Source of the DNA: JAFGDI01 sp963662515
GTDB taxonomy: Bacteria; Planctomycetota; Phycisphaerae; Sedimentisphaerales; SM23-30
Length of the DNA: 64,000 nt
Direction of reading: 5' to 3'
Assembly (NCBI GenBank): GCA_963662515.1
Contig: OY759675.1
Span: 2,108,001-2,172,000 of the forward strand
Of the stretch, positions 9,661-18,063 are shown piece by piece (the stretch's first letter is position 1; each line of letters opens with the position of its first letter). Both the position numbers and the translations under genes were made by a program. The notes beneath the pieces are model-generated. The model saw only the letters and a program-made list of their open reading frames with translations. It did not search any database and was not told the origin of the DNA.

Positions 9661-9703
9661 AAAAAGCCAGCAGGCAGAAAGTCAATTTACTCTCTGCCTG
9701 CTG
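9661..9703 (-). terminator. Rho-independent terminator of the GH97 gene
   Basis: On the minus strand CAGCAGGCAGA (9703-9693) pairs over 11 bp with TCTGCCTGCTG (9678-9668) and is followed by GCTTTTT. It lies about 25 bp past the stop codon at 9729. The rest of the 9396-9728 gap holds only the kdsD promoter and unremarkable AT-rich DNA. Confidence 0.85.
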
Positions 9704-9728
9704 CGGTTCATAGAATCTAAAGGCTCGT

Positions 9729-12056
9729 TTATTGTTTATTGAAAATAACTGCCACTCCCCCGCCTGAGGCCATTTTCAGGACAAGAATGTCATTAGCAGT
9801 TACAGAGATCGTTTTGATATTCAAACTGGCAGCATCCTGAGCTACATTGGCTCCGTCTTCGTAGATCGTAGCGTTATAAACTGCATTCTGCTCCAGGAAA
9901 TCCAGTTTCAAATCGATATTTCTGGCTGTAAAGTCAGTAAGAGCTCCCAGATACCAGTTATGGCCCTTGCGGCGGGCGGCTATATAATATTGTCCTATCT
10001 GACCATCCAGAGCTATGCTGTCATCCCAACTGGCAGGCAGGCCCTTGAGAAAATCAAGACCGGGCTGGCCATAATAATTTGATGGTTTGTCTGCCGTTGA
10101 GATCAGACCGCTGTCATAGACCAGGCATATTGCCAGCTCCTGAGCCCTTGTACCCAGAGAAATAACCGGCCGCTGGGCGTGCCACTTATCTTTATTGGCA
10201 TTAAGGAAAGCGCCTGGGGTATGATCCATTATACCGGCAAGCATACGGGTAAAAGGCAATGTCGTCTTATGTACCGGATTGTTATAGCTGGTGCCCAGAT
10301 TCTGCTCATTGCCATAGATCGCCTCACAGGTCATAAAATTCGGCCAGGTGCGGGCAGTACCGGTAGGCTTATAACAGCCATGGAAATTTATCATTATTTT
10401 ATGACTGGCAGCTACCTGTAAAATCTTTTCATACCAGTTCACCATCCACTGATCATCACGAGACATAAAATCGGTTTTAATACCAACTATTCCCCACTGA
10501 TTATACAGTGCCATCGCCGCCTGAAGATTATCCTCCAGGGCCCGCCAGTGAACCCATACCCAGATCTTTACGCCCTTACCACGGGCATACTCTACCAATT
10601 CGGGGATATCTAATCCATCGATCGGGGTCAGGCAGTCCATACCTTTATACCAGCCATCATCGATAAGGCAATAATCCCAGTTCAGAGCGGCCGAAAGATC
10701 AATAAAGCCTTTGAGCAGGTTCATATCCATGCCATTACCGCAACTGAGCCAGTTCCAACTGCACATACCGGCTTTTATCCAGGAAGTATCAGCTATCTGC
10801 GACGGTGGGTTAAGATTCACGATTATATCAGAATTAACCAGATCCACCGGCCGGCGTCCCAGCATGATAACCCGCCAGGGCGAAACCGCCGGAGTATTTA
10901 CCACCACCGCATTAGCCGCCTGATCCAGACGCGACAAAGTTGAAATCAGCGTATTATTGGCTGGAGATTCAACCGCCAGGATCTCCAGGCGGGCTTTGCC
11001 TTTACTGCCAACTTCATCATCAATTCCCGCTATGCCGGTTAATGCCACGATATCAGCCGGAATATCATAACCGATCGCCGCATCGGAATGAGTGCCCAAC
11101 CCTTTATCATAAGGTTTACTGCCAACTTTCAATTTATTGCCATCAACACTCTTATTGGTCCGGAGAGAACCCCAGCTCTGACGGGCATAAGATGGCTTCA
11201 GATCGCTTAGACTTATTTTACTGCCATCTGACTTTATCAGCTCAAGATCCACCAGATCTACATGGTCAAAGCCATTACCATCAACGGCATCAACTACCAG
11301 CCTGAGCTGCCTTGTGCCGGCAGGAAGCCCAACATTGAATCTGACCGGCTCACCGCCGCCGATAAAAGCCGGGCTTTTATAGAGACTATTATCTTTGCTG
11401 TCGCGTGTAAGATATAAACCTGCCCAGTTTACCAGAGCCGCCTCGGTTACCGAGCAATATAGATCGTCCGCTAATTTTACGGTCAGCGGCGGGCCGACCA
11501 GATCACCGGCTGAAATATCCGATAGCAGGCTCTGCGGATATAGTGCCTGATGCTCGGTAGTAAAGCTATTGAGAAATGCCGGCCAGCATACAAAATCGCC
11601 GGTAAAGGCAAATTCATTTTTTTCATCAGCTATTGTCACCTTACTGCCAAAATCCGTACCAAAAGCATAGCGAAAGGCTACACCTTCATTATAAGCCCGG
11701 CAGATCAGAGATATTTTCTTACCTGCCGCGGTTTGCAGTGTTATTTCTGCCTGATTATAATTATCCCGTATTATTTTTTTTCTGCTCTCCACGGCCTCCC
11801 AACTTGTATCTGAACCGGAAATGGCACTGGAAACTATACTAAGGTCACTTCCAAGCTCTACTGAACCATCTAATACCAGTTTGAGCCGGGAATCGGACAG
11901 GACCGGCCTGTTATCCAGCGAAACGGAATAGGAAAGGCCGGCAACATCGGAAATGGTCATAACCACCGCAGAATCCGGCGATGAAACGCTCACCTGGGCG
12001 GCAGATAAATAACCAGCTCCCAGCAAACAGGACAATAAAACAGTTTTAATTCTCAT
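9729..12056 (-). CDS. Secreted glycoside hydrolase family 97 (alpha-glucosidase/alpha-galactosidase) with NPCBM insert
   Basis: 775 residues with a signal peptide (MRIKTVLLSCLLGAGYLSAA). The N-terminal beta-sandwich typical of GH97 carries RAYNEGVAFRYAF and the ALYPQS region. An NPCBM-like sugar-binding domain is inserted at about 245-365 (GFDHVDLVDLELIKSDGS, KPYDKGLGTHSDAAIGY). The (beta/alpha)8 catalytic part has WDYCLIDDGWY and VGIKTDFMSRDDQ, where the Asp of KTDF corresponds to the nucleophile of the retaining GH97 branch; TCEAIYGNEQN supplies the conserved Glu. The retaining type suggests alpha-galactosidase-like rather than SusB-like inverting activity, though specificity is not settled. 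A weak AAAGG lies 8 nt before the ATG. Monocistronic, with its own terminator. Confidence 0.9.
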   Translation of the reverse strand: MRIKTVLLSCLLGAGYLSAAQVSVSSPDSAVVMTISDVAGLSYSVSLDNRPVLSDSRLKLVLDGSVELGSDLSIVSSAISGSDTSWEAVESRKKIIRDNYNQAEITLQTAAGKKISLICRAYNEGVAFRYAFGTDFGSKVTIADEKNEFAFTGDFVCWPAFLNSFTTEHQALYPQSLLSDISAGDLVGPPLTVKLADDLYCSVTEAALVNWAGLYLTRDSKDNSLYKSPAFIGGGEPVRFNVGLPAGTRQLRLVVDAVDGNGFDHVDLVDLELIKSDGSKISLSDLKPSYARQSWGSLRTNKSVDGNKLKVGSKPYDKGLGTHSDAAIGYDIPADIVALTGIAGIDDEVGSKGKARLEILAVESPANNTLISTLSRLDQAANAVVVNTPAVSPWRVIMLGRRPVDLVNSDIIVNLNPPSQIADTSWIKAGMCSWNWLSCGNGMDMNLLKGFIDLSAALNWDYCLIDDGWYKGMDCLTPIDGLDIPELVEYARGKGVKIWVWVHWRALEDNLQAAMALYNQWGIVGIKTDFMSRDDQWMVNWYEKILQVAASHKIMINFHGCYKPTGTARTWPNFMTCEAIYGNEQNLGTSYNNPVHKTTLPFTRMLAGIMDHTPGAFLNANKDKWHAQRPVISLGTRAQELAICLVYDSGLISTADKPSNYYGQPGLDFLKGLPASWDDSIALDGQIGQYYIAARRKGHNWYLGALTDFTARNIDLKLDFLEQNAVYNATIYEDGANVAQDAASLNIKTISVTANDILVLKMASGGGVAVIFNKQ

Positions 12057-12635
12057 CTATGATACCTTTATTCTAAAATTATGGTACAATACTCGCCGCC
12101 GCAGGCGAAACGGGTGAAGTTACCCTATCTTATATTAATAAAGAAATTAATAATAATTAACCCTCTAAAATCAAAATTTACAGCTAATATCCAATTTTTT
12201 TACTAATTTATTACTTTGCCATACTATCCTACAGAATATTGTTTTTTATGCTCGATTATTTTTCTTAGCATTTGTACATACCTGATAAATAGGGATAATA
12301 ATCGATTTGCAGGCAGACAAACATTTAAATAATTCAGCATACCCCGCAGGGGCAAACCGGAGCCCCGAAGCGAGTTCGGGATTTCGGATTACCTCAACAG
12401 CACCTAATGCCTCAGCAAAAGGCGTGAGTACTAATGTTCCGCCCGCCCTGCGTAAGGGGGGATATTAGTTATGAAATCGTTAAAATAATATCGATTTTTC
12501 TTTTTTCTGCTGGTATAATTTGCATTTTGCAGTCAGAATCCTCTTACCGGGACAGTCTGGACTGCAGAAAAGGTGATTTTCACCTGAATATGATAAGATT
12601 ACTGAATGATTGCATTTTACAAGGACTAATAAACG
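12057..12635. other. Intergenic region with repeat fragments
   Basis: 579 bp between divergent genes. It holds a CCCGAA/TTCGGG hairpin (12364-12380) with the usual ATTTCGGATTACCTCAAC tail and a degenerate GGCGTAA-type hairpin around 12443-12460. A TATAAT at 12514-12519 has only a poor -35 and is a weak promoter candidate for the aminotransferase. An ORF of about 73 codons from 12434 overlaps the repeat and is not considered a gene. Confidence 0.6.
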
Positions 12636-13739
12636 ATGAAAGTGCCTTTACTTGACCTTACTGCTCAATATGAGCAGCTCAAAGATCTGATCGAACCGGC
12701 GGTACTAAAACAAATGGCGGCTCAGGCTTTCGTACTGGGACCGACGGTGGAAAACTTCGAGAATAATATCGCCCGCTATTGCCAGGTTAAGCATGCCATC
12801 GGCATGAGCAGCGGTACCGATGCCCTGCTCTGTGCTTTAATGGCCTATGATATCGGGCCGGGCGATGAGGTTATTGTCCCCACCTTTACTTTCTTCGCTA
12901 CCGCCGGGGTGGTTGCCCGGCTGGGAGCTACGCCGGTATTTGCTGATATCGACCCGCTGACCTACAATATATCACCTGATTCCCTCGCTGATAAGATCAC
13001 CGATAATACTAAAGCGATCATTCCCGTCCACCTCTACGGCCAAATGGCGCCCATGACCGAAATAATGGATATAGCCCGCAAATATGAGCTGAAAGTCATC
13101 GAAGATGCCTGCCAGAGTATCGGGGCCCGCCAGTTTGGCCAGTGTACCGGCGAATTTGGCGATTGTTCGGCCCTGAGCTTCTATCCCAGTAAAAATCTCT
13201 CGGGCTTTGGCGATGGCGGCATGCTGCTCTGCCAGGATGATGAGCTGGCCGGGAAGTTCCGCTACCTGCGTATGCACGGCGAAGATAAACGCTATTATCA
13301 CAGTATGGTCGGCGGTAATTTCCGGCTCGATGCCCTGCAGGCGGTAGTACTCGATATCAAACTGAAATATCTCGACAGCTGGGCGGCTGGCCGACAGAAG
13401 AACGCCGCTCTTTACGATGAGCTGCTCGCCGGAGTAAAACAGGTCAAGACCCCGTTTATCGCCAAAGATAATGTCAGTGTCTATAATCAATATGTGATCC
13501 GGGCCGAAAGACGCGATGAACTCAAAGAGTTCCTCACCGCCAATCAGATCGGAAATAATATCTATTATCCCGTGCCGCTGCATTTACAGGAATGTTTCAA
13601 AGCACTCGGCGGTAAACCCGGCGATTGCCCCGTAGCTGAACAGGCCTGCAAAGAAGTGCTCGCCCTGCCGGTTTACCCGGAACTCAGCCCGGAACAGATC
13701 CGCTTTGTCGCCGATAAGATAAAGGAATTTTATAAGTAA
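12636..13739 (+). CDS. DegT/DnrJ/EryC1/StrS-family PLP-dependent sugar aminotransferase
   Basis: 367 residues, full length for the family. The PLP lysine is K186 in SFYPSKNLSGFGDGG. D157 in VIEDACQS contacts the pyridine ring, and GTDALLCAL binds the phosphate end. VPTFTFFATAGVV and the HLYGQ segment are family signatures. Such enzymes transfer an amino group to a keto-sugar nucleotide (or to a PLP-sugar in deoxysugar routes) for O-antigen, capsule or lipid A sugars. The exact sugar cannot be read from sequence, and no sugar-nucleotide dehydratase or epimerase lies beside it. GC looks higher than in the neighbouring intergenic DNA. Downstream is a MITE-like repeat, then fumC. Confidence 0.92.
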   Translation: MKVPLLDLTAQYEQLKDLIEPAVLKQMAAQAFVLGPTVENFENNIARYCQVKHAIGMSSGTDALLCALMAYDIGPGDEVIVPTFTFFATAGVVARLGATPVFADIDPLTYNISPDSLADKITDNTKAIIPVHLYGQMAPMTEIMDIARKYELKVIEDACQSIGARQFGQCTGEFGDCSALSFYPSKNLSGFGDGGMLLCQDDELAGKFRYLRMHGEDKRYYHSMVGGNFRLDALQAVVLDIKLKYLDSWAAGRQKNAALYDELLAGVKQVKTPFIAKDNVSVYNQYVIRAERRDELKEFLTANQIGNNIYYPVPLHLQECFKALGGKPGDCPVAEQACKEVLALPVYPELSPEQIRFVADKIKEFYK

Positions 13740-13762
13740 TAAGGTAATCGTTCACGAAGAAT

Positions 13763-13980
13763 AGTAATAAGATATAAGATATAAGTTGATAAGCACCGGA
13801 GTCGGCCCTGGGGCCGAAGACTGGTTTAAAGGCTTCGCAACTGTATAGACCAGATAATTTGAGCAGATCATAATGTCGCGCAGCCTTTAAACTCGTCGCA
13901 AAGCGACACCGGAGTCCCGAAGCTGGTTCGGGATTTCGGATTACCTCAACTTATCTACTTATATCTTATTACTTATTACT
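13763..13980. repeat. MITE-like element, copy 1 (AGTAATAAG termini)
   Basis: 218 bp bounded by inverted termini: AGTAATAAGATATAAG on the left and the complementary CTTATATC...CTTATTACT on the right. Inside are a GGCC-rich hairpin near 13800-13825 and the CCCGAA/TTCGGG hairpin at 13916-13932. Copies 2 and 3 are at 19261-19433 and 20486-20660. No ORF is carried. It fills the gap between the aminotransferase and fumC and ends 29 bp before the fumC start, so the right arm may hold the fumC promoter. Confidence 0.75.
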
Positions 13981-14009
13981 TCCCAATTACACAACAGGAC
14001 CAACAGAAC

Positions 14010-15404
14010 ATGGACAACATGCGTACAGAAAAAGATGCTCTGGGCGAGGTTCAGGTACCCGCCGATAAATACTATGGGGCCCAGACCCAGCGGGCAGTTG
14101 ATAATTTCCGGATCGGAACAGAATATTTCCCCTGGGAATTCATTCAGAGTCATGCCCTGGTGAAAAAGGCCGCCGCACTCACTAATTGCTCGCTTGGACT
14201 GCTCACCCCTGAAATAACCGAAGCTATAGTGCAGGCAGCCGATGAAGTTATCAGCGGTGAGCTCAGCGATGAATTTCCGCTGGTCATCTGGCAATCGGGC
14301 AGCGGTACGCAGTTCAATATGAATGTCAATGAGGTTATCGCTAACCGGGCCAGCGAACTGCTCGGCGGCGAAAAGGGTAAAAAGTCGCCCGTCCATCCCA
14401 ACGATCATGTTAATATGGCCCAGTCAACAAATGATACTATCCCTGCCAGTATGCATATTACCGCTGCGGTACTGACCTGTAATAAACTTCTGCCGGAACT
14501 GGAAGCTATGCGGGCCCGGCTCGGCGAGATCAGCGAAAGATACGCCGAACTGCTCAAAAGCGGACGCACTCATCTTATGGATGCCACTCCGCTGACGCTG
14601 GGCCAGGAATTCTCCGGCTATGAATATCAGATTACCGCCGCTATCGAAACGATCAATACCGCAACTAACCATCTCTTTGAGCTGGCTATCGGCGGCACGG
14701 CCGTTGGTACCGGGCTTAACAGTCATCCCGACTATAGCGTGAAAGTTGTTGAGCAGATCTGCGAGCTGACCGATATGCCCTTCAAACCGGCCCGCAATCT
14801 CTTTGCCGCACTGGCCGCTCATGATGCTATCGTCGAACTCTCCGGGTCGCTTAAGACTCTCGCCACAGCGCTCATGAAAATTGCTAACGATATTCGCTGG
14901 ATGGGCTCTGGGCCACGCTGCGGACTGGGCGAACTTATCCTGCCGGAAAATGAGCCGGGAAGCAGTATTATGCCCGGCAAGATCAATCCGACCCAATGCG
15001 AAATGATAACCCAGATCGCCTGTCAGGTTATCGGCAATGATACCACCATTACCCTGGCCAATTCTCAGGGTAACTTCGAGCTTAATGTCTTTAAGCCGCT
15101 TCTGGCCTTTAATATCATTCAATCGATAAATATACTGGCCGATGGCATCTCTTCCTTCAATGAAAATTGTCTCGATGGCCTGCAGGCTGATGAACAGCGG
15201 ATCACCGAACATCTTAATAATTCACTTATGCTCGTTACCGCACTCAATCGGCATATCGGCTATGATAAAGCCGCCCAGATAGCCCTGAAAGCCTGGCGAG
15301 AGAAAAAAACGCTCAAACAGGCCGCACTCGAACTCGAACTGCTCACCGCCGAACAATACGATAACTGGGTCAAACCCCAAGAAATGACCCAACCCGCCCT
15401 CTAG
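14010..15404 (+). CDS. fumC: Fumarate hydratase class II
   Basis: 464 residues, the normal class II length. It catalyses the reversible hydration of fumarate to malate in the TCA cycle, as a cytosolic tetramer. Visible motifs are SGSGTQFNMNVNEVIANRA, HPNDHVNMAQSTNDT, SGRTHLMDATPLTLGQE and the superfamily signature GSSIMPGKINPTQCE with the catalytic Ser near residue 318. The ATG at 14010 is kept; an ATG three codons later is possible. The stop TAG at 15402-15404 shares its last base with the first base of a GTCC/GGAC repeat hairpin, so the gene runs directly into repeat DNA. Confidence 0.96.
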   Translation: MDNMRTEKDALGEVQVPADKYYGAQTQRAVDNFRIGTEYFPWEFIQSHALVKKAAALTNCSLGLLTPEITEAIVQAADEVISGELSDEFPLVIWQSGSGTQFNMNVNEVIANRASELLGGEKGKKSPVHPNDHVNMAQSTNDTIPASMHITAAVLTCNKLLPELEAMRARLGEISERYAELLKSGRTHLMDATPLTLGQEFSGYEYQITAAIETINTATNHLFELAIGGTAVGTGLNSHPDYSVKVVEQICELTDMPFKPARNLFAALAAHDAIVELSGSLKTLATALMKIANDIRWMGSGPRCGLGELILPENEPGSSIMPGKINPTQCEMITQIACQVIGNDTTITLANSQGNFELNVFKPLLAFNIIQSINILADGISSFNENCLDGLQADEQRITEHLNNSLMLVTALNRHIGYDKAAQIALKAWREKKTLKQAALELELLTAEQYDNWVKPQEMTQPAL

Positions 15405-15480
15405 TCCTTACGCCGGACGGGCGAATCATTAGTACTCTTGCCCTTCGTTGGGCATTTAGTGCTGATGTTATTTTCTGTCT
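15404..15480. repeat. Two-hairpin gene-end element at the fumC stop
   Basis: Hairpin 1 is GTCC-TTACGCC-GGAC at 15404-15418. Hairpin 2 follows as AGTACT...AGTGCT with an inner stem TGCCC/GGGCA, then the tail TTCTGTCT. The same order is seen from 15747, 29257 and 30694, and hairpin 2 alone in the second 129-bp tandem unit. The base pairs change together between copies, which suggests selected structure. It may serve as the fumC terminator, although no T run follows. Confidence 0.6.
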
Positions 15481-15499
15481 GACGCTTTTTCATTCTATC

Positions 15500-15542
15500 T
15501 GTAAGAGTACAAACTTCAGTTTACTAAATTCAAGCTCTTACA
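15500..15542. repeat. TGTAAGAG...CTCTTACA inverted-repeat element, copy 1
   Basis: Perfect 8-bp terminal inverted repeats TGTAAGAG/CTCTTACA frame a 43-bp element with ACAAACTTCAG inside. Related copies are at 16955-17013 and 30796-30893. Confidence 0.55.
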
Positions 15543-15720
15543 CTACTAAAATAAAGCAGGCTGAAAGGGCGTGTTGCCCAAAGGTAGCACAAGCATCCTT
15601 GCTTGTGATTCTTAGTGTAGCATTGCTGGTTATGTTGAGCATATTGGCATAATAGTTATGCGAAAAACAGCTTATTTCTTCTGGGTAACATGCCCTGAAA
15701 GCCTGAACTCATACAATCTC

Positions 15721-16013
15721 CCCAGTCGCCTCGCAAGTCCCGCCCGGTCCTTACGCCGGACGGGCGAAACTTTAGCACTCCTGCCTTTCGTTGAGCATTT
15801 AGTGCTGTTGTTGCTTTCTGTCTCACAATTTTCATTCCATACCCCCCAGTCGCCTCGCAAGTCTCGCCCGTGCGGCGTAAGCACCCGGACGGGCGAAACT
15901 TTAGCACTCCTGCCTTTCGTTGAGCATTTAGTGCTGTTGTTGCTTTCTGTCTCACAATTTTCATTCCATACCCCCCAGTCGCCTCGCAAGTCTCGCCCGT
16001 GCGGCGTAAGCAC
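15721..16013. repeat. 129-bp tandem repeat, about 2.3 copies
   Basis: GGACGGGCGAAACTTTAGCA starts at 15758 and again at 15887, and CCCCCCAGTCGCCTCGCAAG at 15842 and 15971, so the period is 129 bp. A truncated copy precedes (15721-15757). The two full units are almost identical by eye, which points to recent duplication. Each holds the AGCACT/AGTGCT hairpin and ends in a GTGC-GGCGTAA-GCAC hairpin. Confidence 0.85.
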
Positions 16014-16113
16014 CGTGCGGCCCCGAAGCAAGTTCGGGATAAACTCCAGCACCCTTTGCTTTTTTGCCTTCGACCACAAAGGATCGGCACTTGAAAAGAA
16101 TTTTATTTTTTTT

Positions 16114-16360
16114 AACCACGAAACACACGAACCACGCGAAAATTAAAATAAATATAATCAGAAGCTACGCAACTTTCGCCTCCCCGGCGTAAGGGGTCGC
16201 CCGTGCGGCGTAAGCACCCTGCCCGGTCCCGAAGCTAGTTCGGGATAAACTCCAGGGGGGATTGTTCAGAAAAGAAATAAATTTATCTGCGTGCATCTGC
16301 GTGCATCTGCGGTTCAAACTTTTTTTTCTTCAATTCGCGTGGTTCGTGTGGTTCGTGGTT
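16114..16360. repeat. Inverted repeat with 27-bp arms (AACCACGAA type)
   Basis: The left arm (16114-16140) and the reverse complement of the right arm (16334-16360) agree at 26 of 27 bases by eye. They enclose 193 bp with hairpins and a CTGCGTGCATCTGCG repeat. Words such as AACCACGAAACACACGAA are a known dispersed repeat type in many environmental bacterial genomes. It encodes nothing convincing. Confidence 0.75.
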
Positions 16361-16496
16361 CAAAAATCTTCTTTTCTCGTTTCTCTTGCTCTAAAACCGG
16401 CTGGACGGCCTGTTTTTGGCACTACCAGCGATTATCAGTACTGATAAAGCCGCAAAATAAATTCAAATTCCGATAACTGCAAAATGGTTTGCCATT

Positions 16497-16696
16497 CCTG
16501 CTAACCAGCCGTCGCAAAGTGAATTCATTTTGTCATTCCTGTGAGCCAGCCGTCGCAAAGTGAATTCATTTTGTCGTTCCTGTGAGCCAGCCGTCGCAAA
16601 GTGAATTCATTTTGTCGTTCCTGTGAGCCAGCCGTCGCAAAGTGAATTCATTTTGCCATTCCTGTGAGCCAGCCGTGACAAAGTGAATTCATTTTG
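16497..16696. repeat. 41-bp tandem array, about 4.9 copies
   Basis: AAAGTGAATTCA begins at 16516, 16557, 16598, 16639 and 16680, an exact 41-bp period. Units differ at only a few positions and no unique spacers separate them, so this is not a CRISPR. A partial half unit precedes at about 16481. A second array with the same period but different sequence lies in the other island at 34266-34393. Confidence 0.9.
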
Positions 16697-16954
16697 GTCC
16701 TTACGCCGGACGGGCGAAACTAATGAAACTTGGTTGGCGATGGGACATTAGCTGGGATCATTAATAAGGTTTCAACTGTGGTAATATTAATAGGTTGGTC
16801 CTGGAGTTTATCCCGAACTCGCTTCGGGACCGGACGGGCGAGACTAATGAAACTTGGTTGGCAATGATACATTAGCTGGGATCATTAATAAGGTTTCAAC
16901 TGTGGTAAAATAAATATGGTTGGCGATGAAAATAAAATAAATTATCAGAACATC

Positions 16955-17013
16955 TGTAAGAATACAAACTTTAGTTTGCTAAAAATCAGCAAGCTGAAGC
17001 TTGAACTCTTACA
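16955..17013. repeat. TGTAAGAG-type inverted-repeat element, copy 2
   Basis: TGTAAGAA on the left and CTCTTACA on the right bound 59 bp that includes ACAAACTTTAGTTTGCTAAA and an AAGCTGAAGCTT hairpin. Confidence 0.5.
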
Positions 17014-17178
17014 AGCACTGGTTGGCGATGATACGGAGGCTGGAATTGTAAAACAAATTCCCAATAAAAAAAATTAAATTTAATCCGCCCAACAATAAAC
17101 TTATCGGGCCAACAATCGAAAGAAAGATTTTTAACCACGAAACACACGAATCACACGAAATTTATTTTTTTTAACATT

Positions 17179-17272
17179 GGTCCCATAGGTCGCATGTGTC
17201 TCATCGGTCGCATTGTTCAATCTCGATGCCGGGAAGAATGGGACCAATGGGACCGATGAGACCTATGGGACC
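17179..17272. repeat. Long hairpin element GGTCCCATAGGTC, copy 1
   Basis: The left part (GGTCCCATAGGTC, then GTCTCATCGGTC, then CATTG) pairs with the right part (CAATGGGACCGATGAGACC then TATGGGACC), with one 6-nt bulge, around a TTCAATCTCGATGCC loop. It is preceded by the AACCACGAA-type repeat and followed by the GGGACCTATTTTTAAAAGAC unit, as in the other three copies. Confidence 0.7.
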
Positions 17273-17656
17273 TATTTTTAAAAGACATAAAACCAGCTTA
17301 ATCTCGATTGTCGCCACGGCAAGTCTCGCCCGTGCGGCGTAAGCACTGGGACCTATTTTTTAAAAGACAGAAAACCAGCCTGATCTCGATTGTCGCCACG
17401 GCAAGTCTCGCCTCCCCGGCGTAAGGGGTCGCCCGTGCGGCGTAAGCACTGGGACCTATTTTTAAAAGACAGAAAACCAGCCTGATCTCGATTGTCGCCA
17501 CTGGCTGCATTTGTCAGAGCAGACTGACAACCGGGAAGAATCTCAAGTCCCGAAGCGAGTTCGGGATTTCGGAGTACCTCAACCGCTTGAGCTACCTTGT
17601 TCCGCCCGTCCGGCGTAAGGACCACGAAACACACGAAATTTATTATTTTTAACATT

Positions 17657-17750
17657 GGTCCCATAGGTCGCATGTGTCTCATCGGTCTCATTGTTCAATC
17701 TCGATGCCGGGAAGAATGGGACCGATGGGACCGATGAGACCTATGGGACC
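17657..17750. repeat. Long hairpin element GGTCCCATAGGTC, copy 2
   Basis: Same length (94 bp) and nearly the same sequence as copy 1, 478 bp downstream of it. The flanking repeats are in the same order. Confidence 0.7.
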
Positions 17751-18063
17751 TATTTTTAAAAGACAGAAAACCAGCCTGATCTCAACAGTCGCCACGGCAA
17801 GTTTCGCCTCCCCGGCGTAAGGGGTGGGACCTATTTTTAAAAGACAGAAAACCAGCCTGATCTCGATTGTCGCCACTGGCTGCATTTGTCAGAGCAGACT
17901 GACAACCGGGAAGAATCTCAAGTCCCGAAGCGAGTTCGGGATTTCGGAGTACCTCAACCGCTTGAGCTACCTTGTTCCGCCCGTGCGGCGTAAGCACTGG
18001 GACCTATTTTTAAAAGACAGAAAACCCAAGCAGCACTTAACGCCCAGCAAAAAGCAAGAGTGA

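Larger units (their letters stand above)
15405..18063. repeat. Repeat island 1 (gene-free)
   Basis: 2.66 kb with no credible gene. Every long frame in it is built from repeats. It contains many GGCGTAA-loop hairpins (15747-15761, 15870-15884, 15999-16013, 16182-16196, 16203-16217, 16697-16711, 17332-17346, 17414-17428, 17435-17449, 17608-17622, 17810-17824, 17983-17997). It also contains CCCGAA/TTCGGG hairpins (16022-16038, 16228-16244, 16812-16828, 17549-17565, 17924-17940), tandem arrays, inverted repeats, and at least six copies of a unit that starts GGGACCTATTTTTAAAAGAC and ends near ATTGTCGCCAC. A block including CGGGAAGAATCTCAAG is duplicated 377 bp apart (about 17519-17608 and 17896-17985). 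Confidence 0.8.

Noticed and set aside
12434..12655. 73-codon ORF before the aminotransferase
   Set aside because: It begins in repeat sequence, overlaps the aminotransferase start and has no family features. Its hydrophobic stretch is a by-product of AT-rich DNA.
12972..13583. 203-codon minus-strand ORF inside the aminotransferase gene
   Set aside because: It is an antisense shadow of a well-supported gene and has no recognisable motif.
14424..15212. 262-codon minus-strand ORF inside fumC
   Set aside because: Antisense shadow of fumC, whose motifs are complete on the plus strand.
15428..15835. CIRCE-like TTAGCACTC words
   Set aside because: The second arm is not GAGTGCTAA at 9 nt. The word belongs to the AGCACT/AGTGCT repeat hairpin and lies far from chaperone genes.
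15656..16146. Long ORFs on both strands in island 1 (up to about 160 codons)
   Set aside because: They are made of the 129-bp tandem repeat and AACCACGAA repeats. Repeated peptides such as LRRTGETCEATGGYG and NHETHEPREN are typical false translations of these repeats.
16497..16696. Possible CRISPR array
   Set aside because: The 41-bp units are contiguous with no unique spacers, and no cas genes are present.
17298..18063. Small ORFs with repeated peptides (ATIEIRLVFCLLK, GDNRDQAGFLSF)
   Set aside because: They are translations of the GGGACCTATTTTTAAAAGAC repeat unit in different frames. No ribosome binding site or family match is seen.
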